Source: Nocardioides sp. L-11A
GTDB lineage: Bacteria > Actinomycetota > Actinomycetes > Propionibacteriales > Nocardioidaceae
DNA length: 64,000 bases
Direction of reading: 5' to 3'
NCBI GenBank assembly: GCA_029961745.1
Contig: CP124680.1
Coordinates: forward strand, 3,844,001-3,908,000
The notes beneath the pieces were generated by a model. That model did no database searches. It saw only the letters and a program-made list of their open reading frames with translations, and was not told the DNA's origin. Each line of letters opens with the position of its first letter. Within the stretch, counting starts at the first letter, position 1. Of the stretch, positions 62,880 to 64,000 are shown in pieces. Both the position numbers and the translations under genes were made by a program.

Positions 62880-62969
62880 GACCCGCCCGGCGCGCTGCTG
62901 TCGGCAGCGGCCCGCTGCCGTCGGCGGATCCGCCTGGTCCGGTGCCGGGACCGCGCCGACAGTGGGGAC

Positions 62970-63596
62970 ATGAGCGATGACAACCGACCCCGCATGTTCG
63001 ACGACCGGGTACGACGCGAGCTGCTCCAGCAGCGCGTGCTCGTCCTCGACGGAGCCCTCGACGACGACAACGGCATGCTGCTGACCAGCCAGCTGGTCGG
63101 GCTCGCCGCCGAGGACCCGGGTGCCGACATCGCACTGTGGATCCACTCCCCCGGCGGCTCGGTGCCGGCCATGCTGGCGATCCGCGACGTGATGCGACTG
63201 GTGCCCTGCGACGTCGCGACCCTGGCGCTCGGCATCGCCTGCAGTGCCGGTCAGTTCCTGCTGTCGTCCGGAGCCCGCGGCAAGCGCCGGGCGCTTCCCC
63301 ACGCGCGGGTGCTGATGCACCAGGGCTCGGCCGGGATCGCGGGCACCGCCGTCGACATCGAGCTGCAGGCCCAGGACCTACGACACACCCGCGACACCGT
63401 CCTCGCCCTCATCGCCGAGGACACCGGGCAGCCGCTGGAGCGGATCTTCGAGGACTCGCTGCACGACCGGTGGTACTCCGCCCCGCAGGCACTGGAGTAC
63501 GGCTTCGTCGACGAGATCGTGGCGTCGTACGACGTCCTGGCGCCGCCCCGTCGCGCGCCGCTGGGCCTGGGACACGGGCTGGGGGCGGCCCGATGA
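62970..63596 (+). CDS. ClpP-family protease subunit (catalytic)
   Basis: 208 residues from ATG 62970. ClpP fold with catalytic triad Ser92 (GIACSAGQ), His117 (VLMHQG), Asp166 (HDRWYS), and SPGGSV oxyanion loop. It is not the usual essential ClpP1/ClpP2 pair by sequence (CSAG for ASMG), so it is an accessory ClpP like Streptomyces clpP3/clpP4. Stop overlaps the next clpP start (ATGA). Confidence 0.92.
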   Translation: MSDDNRPRMFDDRVRRELLQQRVLVLDGALDDDNGMLLTSQLVGLAAEDPGADIALWIHSPGGSVPAMLAIRDVMRLVPCDVATLALGIACSAGQFLLSSGARGKRRALPHARVLMHQGSAGIAGTAVDIELQAQDLRHTRDTVLALIAEDTGQPLERIFEDSLHDRWYSAPQALEYGFVDEIVASYDVLAPPRRAPLGLGHGLGAAR

Positions 63597-64000
63597 GCTC
63601 CTACCTGGTCCCGAACGTGATCGCCCAGCACCCGCGCGGCGAGCGGATCATGGACGTCTACTCCCACCTGCTCACCGAGCGCGTCGTCTACCTCGGCACC
63701 GCGATGGACGCAGGCGTCGCCAACGCGCTCGTCGCGCAGCTGCTGCATCTCGAGGCGGACAACCCGGACCGGGACATCCAGCTCTACATCAACTGCGAGG
63801 GCGGCGATCCGAGCGCGATGCTGGCCGTGCACGACACCATGCAGTTCATCCGGCCCGAGGTCGCCACGACCTGCGTCGGTCAGGCGATCGCCGTCGGCGC
63901 GGTGCTGCTCGCCGCCGGGGCGGCGGGCAAGCGGGCGGCGCTGCCCCACGCCCGGGTGGTCCTGCACCAGCCGGCCGCGCAGGGCCGCGGCGCGATCCCC
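63593..64000 (+). CDS. ClpP-like subunit with Ala at the nucleophile, cut by window edge
   Basis: 136 residues seen from ATG 63593; the C-terminus is beyond 64000. ClpP fold: LYINCEGGDPSAMLAVHDTM, GQAIAVGAVLLAAG (Ala100 where ClpP has Ser; the usual string is GQAASMGAVLL), and His125 in VVLHQP. The nucleophile loss predicts an inactive or structural ring partner, like ClpR, for the catalytic subunit encoded just upstream. Confidence 0.9.
   Translation, partial: MSSYLVPNVIAQHPRGERIMDVYSHLLTERVVYLGTAMDAGVANALVAQLLHLEADNPDRDIQLYINCEGGDPSAMLAVHDTMQFIRPEVATTCVGQAIAVGAVLLAAGAAGKRAALPHARVVLHQPAAQGRGAIP

Overview
The window is very GC-rich, uses many GTG starts and carries actinobacterial hallmarks: a 180-kDa NAD-glutamate dehydrogenase, DUF2505, DUF3117, 13E12-type HNH (DUF222) and ANTAR proteins, an ileS T-box, and -10 boxes of the form TANNNT placed 6-7 nt before start codons. 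Gene order around sigE-rseA-htrA and the dap genes follows the pattern I know from mycobacteria (O-methyltransferase divergent from sigE/rseA/htrA; DUF3117, LOG, dapE and dapD nearby). The family mix fits Nocardioides or a close relative; that is inference, with no 16S rRNA in view. I saw no tRNA, rRNA or CRISPR array.

Layout. 1-3678: a phospho-signalling cluster of dual-FHA protein, atypical kinase with zinc ribbon, divergent TerY-like vWA protein and PP2C phosphatase (a TerY-P-type triad). 3711-7182: a Pro-rich membrane protein and an ABC-2 exporter, all overlapping. 7205-13326: the giant glutamate dehydrogenase, two DUF2505 paralogues and a tiny membrane ORF coupled to a WS/DGAT-like acyltransferase lacking one catalytic His. 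14928-18542: a small lipoprotein with a polytopic membrane partner, then soxR divergent from an MFS pump through a SoxR-type operator.

18543-34318 is an accessory island. It has an RHS polymorphic toxin gene of 2307 codons (22081-29004, minus) with an RCC1-like propeller, a Gly-rich insert and a C-terminal tip resembling clan CD cysteine peptidases. Its immunity gene follows, then a decayed IS3 element, then an orphan alternative toxin tip with its own immunity gene, sharing about 237 bp with the RHS gene. Upstream of the RHS gene lie a dead MazEF-like toxin-antitoxin pair, two Flp-pilus-type genes (CpaE-like, SAF), a BldC-like regulator, an IS481 remnant and an SOS-box-controlled HNH gene.

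34387-64000 is mostly core: envelope-stress operon sigE-rseA-htrA; O-methyltransferase; pepA; DUF3117; DivIVA-like; LOG; dapE; GAF-ANTAR; hotdog thioesterase; ileS with T-box; DinB; acyl-CoA thioesterase; dapD; lytic-transglycosylase-like protein; Ig-like secreted protein; NarL regulator; dapC-fdxA; two GNATs; cystathionine beta-synthase; SGNH hydrolase; a frameshifted gene bracketed by two copies of a 63-bp palindrome; Bax-inhibitor protein; GH5 endoglycoceramidase-like enzyme; a methyltransferase behind a MerR-type promoter; and a ClpP pair whose second member (cut by the edge) has Ala in place of the nucleophilic Ser.

Three DAP-pathway genes (dapC, dapD, dapE) feed lysine and cell-wall synthesis; sigE/rseA/htrA, soxR-MFS, LexA-HNH and the ClpP pair form a stress-response theme. 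Intergenic spaces hold an unusual number of large palindromes, three with the same 23-17-23 architecture.
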